Positions 1-4,947 of a stretch of 7,248 bases of DNA are shown here, one piece after another. The notes below the pieces were generated by a model, which was given only the letters and a program-made list of their open reading frames with translations, was not told the DNA's origin and made no database searches. The position numbers and the translations under genes are program-made. The DNA is from Spirochaetota bacterium (lineage in GTDB: Bacteria; Spirochaetota; Spirochaetia; Treponematales; Breznakiellaceae): assembly GCA_023398155.1 (NCBI GenBank), contig JAEWSV010000279.1, forward strand, positions 1 through 7,248. Reading direction: 5' to 3'. The first letter of the stretch is position 1. Every line of letters begins with the position of its first letter.

Positions 1-564
1 CTCCAGGATGGCGTCGTTGCGCTCGTACTGGAGTTCAACGAAGCGCCGCATGAGGACGTCCGCGTCTATCGTCTCGCCCATCGAAACCGTGGCCGTCATC
101 TCCCGGTACACCTCCGGAGTCGCGAGGCCGTAGATGCAGGAGACGGTGGCCACGATGATGACGTCCTTCCGCTCCATGAGGCTGCGGGTGGCCGAGAGGC
201 GCATCCGCTCGATCTCCTCGTTGATGGACGCGTCCTTCTCTATGTAGAGGTCGCGGCTCGCCACGTAGGCCTCGGGTTGGTAATAATCGTAGTAGGAGAC
301 GAAATATTCCACCGCGTTATGGGGGAAGAATTCCTTGAACTCGCGGAAGAGCTGGGCCGCGAGCGTCTTGTTGTGGCTCACGATGAGAGTCGGGAGCTGG
401 GTCTTCTCGATGATCTTGGCCATCGTGAAGGTCTTGCCCGAGCCCGTGACGCCCTTGAGTGTCTGGTACTTGTCGCCGGCCAGGACGCCCGCCGCGAGGG
501 CCTCGATCGCCTGAGCCTGGTCGCCCGCCGGCTCGAAGGGAGCTACTACTTCGAATGGACGCAT
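1..564 (-). CDS. uvrB: UvrB, excinuclease ABC subunit B, N-terminal 188 residues (3' end outside window)
   Basis: UvrB is the DNA-damage-verifying helicase-like subunit of UvrABC nucleotide excision repair; it is loaded by UvrA and recruits UvrC in the cytoplasm. Seen here: an N-terminus beginning [16 protein letters not shown], a Walker A motif GVTGSGKT at residues 38-45 (Lys44), the helicase motif [12 protein letters not shown] at 61-72, and the tyrosine-rich damage-probing beta-hairpin [11 protein letters not shown] (91-101) followed by YIEKDASIN, all diagnostic of UvrB. The family is about 660-700 residues long, so roughly 70% lies to the left. The ATG at 564-562 is chosen because homology begins there; no Shine-Dalgarno sequence precedes it. 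A TTG twelve codons upstream is in frame but adds residues not typical of UvrB. The gene diverges from the flavodoxin-like gene across a 201-bp spacer. Confidence 0.97.
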   Translation of the reverse strand, partial: MRPFEVVAPFEPAGDQAQAIEALAAGVLAGDKYQTLKGVTGSGKTFTMAKIIEKTQLPTLIVSHNKTLAAQLFREFKEFFPHNAVEYFVSYYDYYQPEAYVASRDLYIEKDASINEEIERMRLSATRSLMERKDVIIVATVSCIYGLATPEVYREMTATVSMGETIDADVLMRRFVELQYERNDAILE

Positions 565-568
565 GGCG

Positions 569-600
569 ATCAGTATGAGCCGGACTTCCGGCTTTTTCAA
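569..600 (-). promoter_or_regulatory. Palindrome between possible -35 and -10 elements ahead of uvrB
   Basis: On the minus strand TTGAAA (600-595) and TACTGA (575-570) are 19 bases apart, and the spacer is almost filled by the inverted repeat AGCCGGA-AG-TCCGGCT (593-578). Initiation about seven bases after this -10 would fall at or next to the uvrB ATG (564), giving a leaderless message and explaining the missing ribosome binding site. Read on the plus strand, the same repeat is a hairpin followed by TTTTT, so it could instead be an intrinsic terminator stopping transcription that comes through uvrB in antisense. The palindrome is seen directly; the promoter and operator roles are inferred. 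Confidence 0.35.
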
Positions 601-676
601 GCGGGCACTATACGTTTGTTGCGTAGTCGCGATGCCCTCGGTCGCGCGCGTGAATTCCGCCGGGCAAGCTATATGG

Positions 677-694
677 AAAAAAAAGCGCTAGAAT
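677..694 (+). promoter_or_regulatory. A-tract and -10-like TAGAAT upstream of the flavodoxin-like gene
   Basis: Eight consecutive A residues (677-684) precede TAGAAT (689-694), five of six bases matching the sigma-70 -10 consensus. No convincing -35 box lies 16-18 bases upstream, so this is only a possible promoter for the cluster starting at 766, with a leader of about 65 bases. The rest of the 201-bp gap between uvrB and 766 shows no RNA gene or credible small coding sequence. Confidence 0.2.
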
Positions 695-765
695 ATCGAG
701 AGACGGGGCGTCATGAAAAGTAAGCGCGGAAAACCGGCTAACTTGCGCGCCCAAGGAGATACCTC

Positions 766-1455
766 ATGGAATCGAAGCATGCCCGTATCGCGCGCCGGCC
801 CCCGGCGATCGTCCTCGCTGCGGCGGCCGCGTTCGCGGTATCCTGCGCGAGCGCAGGCGCCAAGAGCGACGCCGTATCGAGCGCCAGCGTCGTCGCTGAT
901 AGGGACGAATCGATCCCGGCGGAAATCGGGGCCGTACGGGACGGCAAGAAGACCCTCGTGGTGTATTACACTTCGGGGAACGCTTCCGAGCGCGTAGCCG
1001 CGGACTTGGCCGTTATCTTCGGCGCCGAGATCGAAAGGATCGTCGAGCGAAAGCCGCGGAACTGGACCTTCATGAACGGCGGCGCCGCGGCCATGTTCGG
1101 GTCCACCCCGAAGATCGAGGAGCCGAAGCATAACCCCGCCGACTACGAGCGGGTCTTCGTCCTGACGCCCGTCTGGGCATGGCGATTGTCGCCGCCCGTC
1201 AAGACCTGGCTCAAGGCGCACCGCGGCGAGCTGCCGGAAGCGGGCTTCGGAACGATCTCCGGCGATACCGAGCCGGAGAAGATCGTCGCGAAAATGGCCA
1301 AGGTGAGCGGACGGGAGCCGTTCGCCTACGCGGGCTTTTCCCGGAGGGATTTCGAACCGGAGAACCGGGCCGTCTACGTCCAAAAACTCCGTTATCTCGC
1401 CGGCTTGACGCCGCGGCGGCAATCGGACGATCGATTGGGCGATCGCGTACCCTGA
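766..1455 (+). CDS. Flavodoxin-fold protein with lipoprotein signal peptide
   Basis: Residues 1-27 form a signal peptide: a basic start (KHARIARR), a hydrophobic stretch rich in Ala, and A-V-S-C with Cys27 as the likely lipidated residue. The lipobox is relaxed (Ala at -3). A Ser/Ala-rich linker runs to about residue 60. The flavodoxin-like domain then begins KKTLVVYYTSGNASERVA (61-78), where YTSGNAS occupies the position of the FMN-phosphate loop (canonical S/T-x-T-G-N-T). FVLTPVWAWRLSPPVKTWL, around residue 130, resembles the second flavin loop of the family. The substitution in the first loop leaves FMN binding unproven. The start at 766 has AAGGAG seven bases upstream. Flavodoxins are normally cytosolic electron carriers, so export is the odd feature, although exported flavodoxin-family lipoproteins (Flavodoxin_4-like) are known. 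It is the first gene of the cluster with 1470-1679 and 1676-2209. Electron transfer partners are not visible. Confidence 0.85.
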   Translation: MESKHARIARRPPAIVLAAAAAFAVSCASAGAKSDAVSSASVVADRDESIPAEIGAVRDGKKTLVVYYTSGNASERVAADLAVIFGAEIERIVERKPRNWTFMNGGAAAMFGSTPKIEEPKHNPADYERVFVLTPVWAWRLSPPVKTWLKAHRGELPEAGFGTISGDTEPEKIVAKMAKVSGREPFAYAGFSRRDFEPENRAVYVQKLRYLAGLTPRRQSDDRLGDRVP

Positions 1456-1469
1456 GGGAGGTTGGATAC

Positions 1470-1679
1470 ATGGAACCGAAGGAAATCGCCGGCCGCGTGA
1501 GCGCTGAGGATGAGCGGTCGCCGCTCCCGATCGGAGCGGAGTCCGAGAACGAAACCGATGGACGGAAACGGCTCGTCGATTTGGGAAAGGAATTCGGGGC
1601 GGGGTGGCAGGAGCGGTACCGGCGGCGGCCCCTCGTCGACGCCCTGTTCGGCACCGCCCGGCACGAAGACGCGGTATGA
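1470..1679 (+). CDS. Unrecognised 69-residue hydrophilic protein
   Basis: I do not recognise this protein. Its reality rests on context. GGGAGG (1456-1461) lies eight bases before the ATG, the gap from the flavodoxin-like gene is 14 bases, and its TGA overlaps the next gene's start in an ATGA arrangement. The first half is acidic and Ser/Pro-containing (residues 1-30); the second half, GRKRLVDLGKEFGAGWQERY and onward, is basic and probably helical. There is no membrane segment, signal peptide or cysteine. A partner or modulator of the downstream HTH regulator is one possibility suggested only by the coupling. The frame is open for some distance upstream, inside the flavodoxin-like gene, but the ribosome binding site supports this start. 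Confidence 0.6.
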   Translation: MEPKEIAGRVSAEDERSPLPIGAESENETDGRKRLVDLGKEFGAGWQERYRRRPLVDALFGTARHEDAV

Positions 1680-2209
1680 TGCGGATGAGCCCTTCGTTCT
1701 CCTATAAGGATGCCATGGATTCCATGCGGGTGGCCGTTGAGGATCGGCGACGCGTCTTGGGTTTGTCCTTGGAACGCACCGCCGAAGTCCTGGACGTCCA
1801 CCGCAATACCCTTTGGCGCATCGAGAGCGGGGAAGCGGACCCGAAGATCAGCGTGCTCAACCGGCTCCTCCTCACCATCGGAGCCGACCAAGTGAGTTTT
1901 CGGGACGGCCGCTTCAATATGGTGTGCGGAACGGATTCGTGGGAGGAACTCGGGGGCTTCTGCCCCCACTCCGACGAATACATGCGGGCCGAGATCGGAA
2001 GGTTCATTCGAGAGAACCGGTGCGCGCTCGATATGTCCCAGGAATACTTGGCGGAACTCGCGGATCTGCATCGGAATACCGTAGGGAAGATAGAACGCGG
2101 CGAGGTGGACCTTACCGTCGCGACGCTCTTCCGGCTCTACGCGGTGCTTTCGGTGGATGTCTTGACCGTACGGGCGGGAAAACTGGTCACCCTCCAGGAA
2201 GGCAAGTGA
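1676..2209 (+). CDS. Transcriptional regulator with two tandem XRE-family HTH units
   Basis: This predicted cytoplasmic DNA-binding protein of 177 residues carries two Cro/CI-type helix-turn-helix units. Unit one spans about residues 18-80, with LSLERTAEVLDVHRNTLWRI at 30-49. Unit two spans about 106-171, with MSQEYLAELADLHRNTVGKI at 120-139. Each continues as IExGExD, then L-x-RL, and ends in a short strand resembling VxxRxGK/R (73-79 and 163-169). The copies are offset by 90 residues, so this is an internal duplication joined by a linker holding two Cys (84, 96). The start at 1676 is chosen for the ATGA overlap with the preceding gene. ATG at 1715, preceded by TAAGGA, is a good alternative that loses only 13 non-conserved residues. 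No sensor or enzymatic domain is attached. The target is unknown; the hairpin/palindrome just after its stop and its own operon are candidates. Confidence 0.85.
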   Translation: MMRMSPSFSYKDAMDSMRVAVEDRRRVLGLSLERTAEVLDVHRNTLWRIESGEADPKISVLNRLLLTIGADQVSFRDGRFNMVCGTDSWEELGGFCPHSDEYMRAEIGRFIRENRCALDMSQEYLAELADLHRNTVGKIERGEVDLTVATLFRLYAVLSVDVLTVRAGKLVTLQEGK

Positions 2210-2242
2210 TGCACATTTCGTGGTGACACCATGGAATGTGTA
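2210..2242 (+). promoter_or_regulatory. Strong 14-bp hairpin without T-run just after the HTH gene
   Basis: Bases 2210-2223 pair with 2229-2242 around the loop TGACA, beginning one base after the regulator's TGA. Eleven pairs are Watson-Crick and three (2211/2241, 2218/2234, 2220/2232) are G-T, which would be stable G-U wobbles only in the plus-strand transcript. No T-run follows, so it is not a classical terminator. It could be an mRNA 3'-end or processing element, an attenuator before the lipoprotein gene (ATG 2301), or, as DNA, an operator whose core TGGTG-A-CACCA is a perfect palindrome. The structure is seen directly; the role is inferred. Confidence 0.5.
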
Positions 2243-2300
2243 GACTGAGGGTTTATCCGAGGAGATAGTGGTCTCACTTTTCAACAGGAGGCCACATCTC

Positions 2301-2834
2301 ATGAAACGGTTCGTTCGAAGCATGGTCGTGTGTTTATTGTCCGCGGCGTTTATCGGCTGCGGCAGTCCGGGCGGAGACGATGACGATCCGCCTCCCGGAG
2401 GCGATGATCCGGGAACCGGGACGTTCACCGTCCAGGGGTATGAAGCGCAGAGTCTGACGAAGGCTTGGACGGAACTGGACGAGGGTAACCTGGACCTCTA
2501 CCTGTACTCCGAGACCCCCGATAACGCTTCGCCCCAGGACTTCGTCAACCTGACCCTCAATACATCCTCCCTGGCAGCCGGCACCTATTCCACCGCCGAC
2601 GGCTCATTGATGTCCGGCACCGCGGGCGTCGATTATACGGCTACGGCTATGACGTATACCTTCCTCGGGGATTTGGACAATTTGGCCGAGGAGGGCGCGA
2701 GCACCTTGACCGTGGCCGTGTCCGGGTCGACCTATACCCTCTCGTATACCCTCTACGTGAATCCGGTCGACGATGCCGAAACGGTCGTGACGGTGACGGG
2801 AACTTATTCGGGGCCCCTGCAGAACCTCGAGTAG
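2301..2834 (+). CDS. Putative lipoprotein, Asp-rich tether and beta-rich body, function unknown
   Basis: This 177-residue protein has a classic lipoprotein signal peptide: MKRFVRSM, a hydrophobic core, and the lipobox F-I-G-C with Cys20 as the modified residue. The mature N-terminus is a flexible Gly/Asp/Pro linker with DDDD at about residues 26-29. The rest alternates Thr/Ser/Tyr with hydrophobic residues (for example STLTVAVSGSTYTLSYTLYV), as in a beta-sandwich. It has no catalytic motif and no cysteine after Cys20. AGGAGG (2286-2291) precedes ATG 2301 by nine bases; the frame is open from a GTG at 2268, but that start would spoil the signal peptide. It lies 91 bases after the HTH gene with the 2210-2242 hairpin between, so it may be cotranscribed or separately controlled. 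Base composition is lower in GC than in the transporter genes to the right. I do not recognise the family. Confidence 0.85.
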   Translation: MKRFVRSMVVCLLSAAFIGCGSPGGDDDDPPPGGDDPGTGTFTVQGYEAQSLTKAWTELDEGNLDLYLYSETPDNASPQDFVNLTLNTSSLAAGTYSTADGSLMSGTAGVDYTATAMTYTFLGDLDNLAEEGASTLTVAVSGSTYTLSYTLYVNPVDDAETVVTVTGTYSGPLQNLE

Positions 2835-2840
2835 AGCGCA

Positions 2841-2870
2841 GGAAACGTACCCGCGGTAGGGTAATTCCTT
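2841..2870 (+). terminator. Possible weak terminator hairpin after the lipoprotein gene
   Basis: GGAA (2841-2844) and TACCC (2848-2852) pair with GGGTA (2859-2863) and TTCC (2865-2868), leaving a six-base loop and a small internal loop. Only two T residues follow directly, so intrinsic termination would be weak. A second short stem, CCGCC/GGCGG, lies at 2886-2899. Confidence 0.3.
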
Positions 2871-2919
2871 CGCCGTCGCCTTCCTCCGCCGAGCGGCGGC
2901 GTGGTAGGCTCGCCGAATC

Positions 2920-3828
2920 ATGATCGACCACATCGGCGAAATCGCGGCCCTATCCGTTTCCGTGTTCTGGACCATCACCGCCATAGCCTTCGAGAGCGCT
3001 GCGAAGCGCATCGGCTCCTACGCGCTCAATGTCTTACGCCTCGCCGCGGCGCTCGCCATCTTCGCCGTCCTCGGCCTCGCGCTCAGGGGCGAGGCCCTGC
3101 CGCTCGGCGCGGGCGGCGCAGCGTGGTTTTGGCTCTCGCTTTCGGGCCTCGTCGGCTTCGTGTTCGGGGATATCTTCCTATTCCAAGCCTACGTCGATAT
3201 CGGCGCCCGCACGTCCCAAGCGGTCTTCGCCGCTTCGCCTCTCCTCACCGCCCTCATCGGCTTCGTCCTCCTCGGCGAGCGCGTCTCCCTCCTCGGCATC
3301 GCGGGCATGTCCATCGTGGTGCTCGGCATCGCCCTCGTCATCCTGGACAAGCGGGGCGTTCCTGCCGCCGCCGACGCGACCGTCCGCGGAGCCCGCCGCG
3401 TCCGCGGCGTGATATTCGCCTTCCTCGGCGCCCTCGGCCAGGCGGGCGGCCTCATCCTCTCCAAGATCGGGGCGCCCGACTCGGACCCCTTCGTCGCCAC
3501 CCAGATCCGGGTGATCGCGGGCCTCTTCGGCTTCCTCGCCTTGGGCGCGGTCTGGGGTAAATTACGGGAGACCGCGGCCTCGCTCAAGAACGGAAAGGCG
3601 ATGGGCGCCCTCGCGGCGGGAGCCTTCTTCGGCCCCTTCCTCGGCGTGTCGCTCGGCCTCTTCTCCGTCCAGCGCGCCTCTTCGGGCATCGCGGCTACCC
3701 TCATGGGCCTCACGCCGATCCTCATCCTCGTCCCCGCCGTCTTCTTCAAGAAAGAACGCGTCACGCCGCAGGAAGCGTTCGGGGCCGTCGTCGCGGTCGG
3801 CGGTTCCGCTCTGCTCTTCCTTTCTTAG
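2920..3828 (+). CDS. EamA-family (DMT superfamily) transporter
   Basis: A 302-residue inner-membrane permease of the drug/metabolite transporter superfamily. It has two EamA repeats, about residues 5-143 and 162-302, each with around five hydrophobic helices, separated by the basic loop DKRGVPAAADATVRGARRVR. Each repeat ends with the family signature: SPLLTALIGFVLLGERVSLL (106-125) and LTPILILVPAVFFKKERVTP (264-283). The length is normal for the family (about 290-310). ATG 2920 starts directly before the first helix; no clear Shine-Dalgarno sequence precedes it. The substrate cannot be told; EamA proteins export or import metabolites such as amino acids, purines or nucleotide sugars. The last 267 bases are overlapped on the opposite strand by the 3' extension of the 3562-4839 gene. 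Confidence 0.92.
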   Translation: MIDHIGEIAALSVSVFWTITAIAFESAAKRIGSYALNVLRLAAALAIFAVLGLALRGEALPLGAGGAAWFWLSLSGLVGFVFGDIFLFQAYVDIGARTSQAVFAASPLLTALIGFVLLGERVSLLGIAGMSIVVLGIALVILDKRGVPAAADATVRGARRVRGVIFAFLGALGQAGGLILSKIGAPDSDPFVATQIRVIAGLFGFLALGAVWGKLRETAASLKNGKAMGALAAGAFFGPFLGVSLGLFSVQRASSGIAATLMGLTPILILVPAVFFKKERVTPQEAFGAVVAVGGSALLFLS

Positions 3829-4839
3829 TTCGGCCTCTCCGCCCCGAGCGTAGCCTGAGCCCGCGCGGGCGGCGCCGCGGCCTTCTCCCGGCAGGACCGT
3901 GGCTCCGGCCGCGCCGCGGCGCGATCCCGCTCCCGCCGCGGCGATGCCGGCCGCCACGAGGATGCCTCCGAACGCGGCCAACGCGTCCGGTCGCTCTCCG
4001 AGCAGAATCGTGGGCAGGATGAGCGATACCACCGGGACTATCCCGGTGAAAACGGCCGCCGTCGATGCTTCCACTCTCCGGATGCCCTGATACCAACAGA
4101 CGTAGGAAACTGCGGTGACGCAGGGACCGTACCAAATCAGGGCGAGCCAGCCCCGCGCCGGCAAGGCTCCGAGGGCCGCGGCGGGGTTCTCGGCGAGGGC
4201 CGGAAGGCATGAAAAGAGGAGGGCCCAGGCGACGGTGAGCGCGGTGCGCGTCCGCGGGTCCGCGTCGCTCCGGGCCCGCCACGCCCGGCGGGACAACACG
4301 GCGAAGGCCGCTTCCGAAGCCGCGGCGGCGAGGGCGAGGAGGGCACCGACCGCCCGACCGCTCCCGCGGAGAAGGTCCGTTCCTATCGCCGACGCGCTCC
4401 CGGCCTGGCCGCTCGGGCCGAGTATCCCGATATTCACCAGGATGATGCCCGCGCTCGCGACGGCGACGCCCGCGGCGGCGGCCCTCGACGGCCGCTCTCC
4501 GAGCAACGCCCACGAGGCGATCGCGGTGAGCGCGGGAGCGGCGCCCGTCAGGAGACCCGCGCCGCCCGCGCCGATCAGGGGGAGGGCGGAGACGAGGCAG
4601 AAACGATAGATGACGATGCCGAACAGGCCGAGGAGGGCCGTCGCGCCGAGTTCCCTCCGGTCGGGCAGCCCTCCCTTGAACGCGAAAGGCGCGAGGACGG
4701 GGAGGGCGAAGGCGAGGCCTACGGCCGTGATGGTGAACGGACCGAGCGTCCGGGACAGCGCTTTCCCCGCCGTGGGCGCCGATCCGGCGAGGATGAAGCC
4801 CGCCGCGAGATACCAGCCGCCGATAGTTTCTTTCCGCAC
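3562..4839 (-). CDS. EamA-family transporter with long antisense-encoded C-terminal extension
   Basis: Residues 1-304 are a complete ten-helix DMT-superfamily permease with two EamA repeats. The signatures are APALTAIASWALLGERPS (101-118) and VPVVSLILPTILLGERPDAL (268-287). Start is GTG 4839-4837 with AGGGAGG six bases upstream; there is no better in-frame ATG. EamA proteins normally stop about here, but this frame continues for another 121 hydrophilic Arg/Glu/Gly-rich residues. The last 88 codons before the stop lie antisense to the end of the neighbouring EamA gene. That tail looks like GC-rich read-through, not a domain; a frameshift or lost stop near 3830-3925 is possible. The gene diverges from the MocR-type regulator at 4948, a common arrangement in which the regulator controls the permease, so a B6 vitamer, amino acid or amine is the likelier substrate (inference). 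Confidence 0.88.
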   Translation of the reverse strand: MRKETIGGWYLAAGFILAGSAPTAGKALSRTLGPFTITAVGLAFALPVLAPFAFKGGLPDRRELGATALLGLFGIVIYRFCLVSALPLIGAGGAGLLTGAAPALTAIASWALLGERPSRAAAAGVAVASAGIILVNIGILGPSGQAGSASAIGTDLLRGSGRAVGALLALAAAASEAAFAVLSRRAWRARSDADPRTRTALTVAWALLFSCLPALAENPAAALGALPARGWLALIWYGPCVTAVSYVCWYQGIRRVEASTAAVFTGIVPVVSLILPTILLGERPDALAAFGGILVAAGIAAAGAGSRRGAAGATVLPGEGRGAARAGSGYARGGEAELRKEEQSGTADRDDGPERFLRRDAFFLEEDGGDEDEDRREAHEGSRDARRGALDGEEAERHAEEGAEEGSRREGAHRLSVLERGRGLP

Positions 4840-4858
4840 GATGCGCCTCCCTAGGTTT

Positions 4859-4898
4859 CTGGTTACCGCGTATCGTAAAAGAAGGAGTGGACTGGTTA
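4859..4898. promoter_or_regulatory. CTGGTTA direct repeat in the mocR/eamA divergent promoter region
   Basis: CTGGTTA occurs at 4859-4865 and 4892-4898, 33 bp start to start, about three helical turns and so on one face of the DNA. MocR regulators such as GabR are known to bind spaced direct repeats. On the plus strand the second copy overlaps TGGTTA (4893-4898), 17 bases before CAATAT (4916-4921), a weak -35/-10 pair for mocR. Operator function is inferred. Confidence 0.4.
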
Positions 4899-4902
4899 AA
4901 GT

Positions 4903-4935
4903 GCCGCTTTAGTAGCAATATGGGGGAGCCGCTTT
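4903..4935. repeat. GCCGCTTT direct repeat near the mocR start
   Basis: GCCGCTTT is present at 4903-4910 and 4928-4935, 25 bp apart, between the CTGGTTA repeat and the mocR ribosome binding site. The first copy also closes an inverted repeat, TAAAG-TGCCG-CTTTA (4897-4911). It may be a second regulatory site or chance. Confidence 0.25.
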
Positions 4936-4947
4936 TGGGGAGGGACC

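Noticed and set aside
713..997. 94-codon plus-strand frame starting just before the flavodoxin-like gene
   Set aside because: No ribosome binding site, out of frame with the flavodoxin-like gene for most of its length, and Arg/Ser/Pro composition typical of a shadow frame.
688..1422. 244-codon minus-strand frame over the flavodoxin-like gene
   Set aside because: Composition is Arg/Gly/Asp-rich without motifs, and the opposite strand encodes a recognisable signal peptide and flavodoxin fold.
1604..1675. N-terminal extension of the HTH regulator
   Set aside because: The 24 added residues are Arg/Pro/Ala low complexity, have no ribosome binding site and overlap the 69-residue gene; ATGA coupling supports 1676.
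1211..2428. 405-codon open frame on the minus strand
   Set aside because: It is antisense to the flavodoxin-like, small and HTH genes, with low-complexity Arg/Ser/Pro runs and no domain; the plus-strand genes have ribosome binding sites and recognisable domains.
2886..2899. CCGCC/GGCGG stem before the rightward EamA gene
   Set aside because: Short GC stem with no T-run; not convincing as a terminator or riboswitch.
2901..3560. 219-codon plus-strand frame overlapping the rightward EamA gene
   Set aside because: Arg/Pro/His-rich shadow; the EamA frame encodes the membrane protein.
3859..3870. GCCCGCGCGGGC palindrome near the convergent EamA ends, considered as a bidirectional terminator
   Set aside because: No loop and no T-run on either strand; GC-rich palindromes of this size are expected by chance here.
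3761..4918. 385-codon minus-strand frame overlapping the leftward EamA gene
   Set aside because: Arg/Gly/Pro-rich translation of a GC-rich gene in the wrong frame; the EamA frame has ten hydrophobic helices and a good ribosome binding site.
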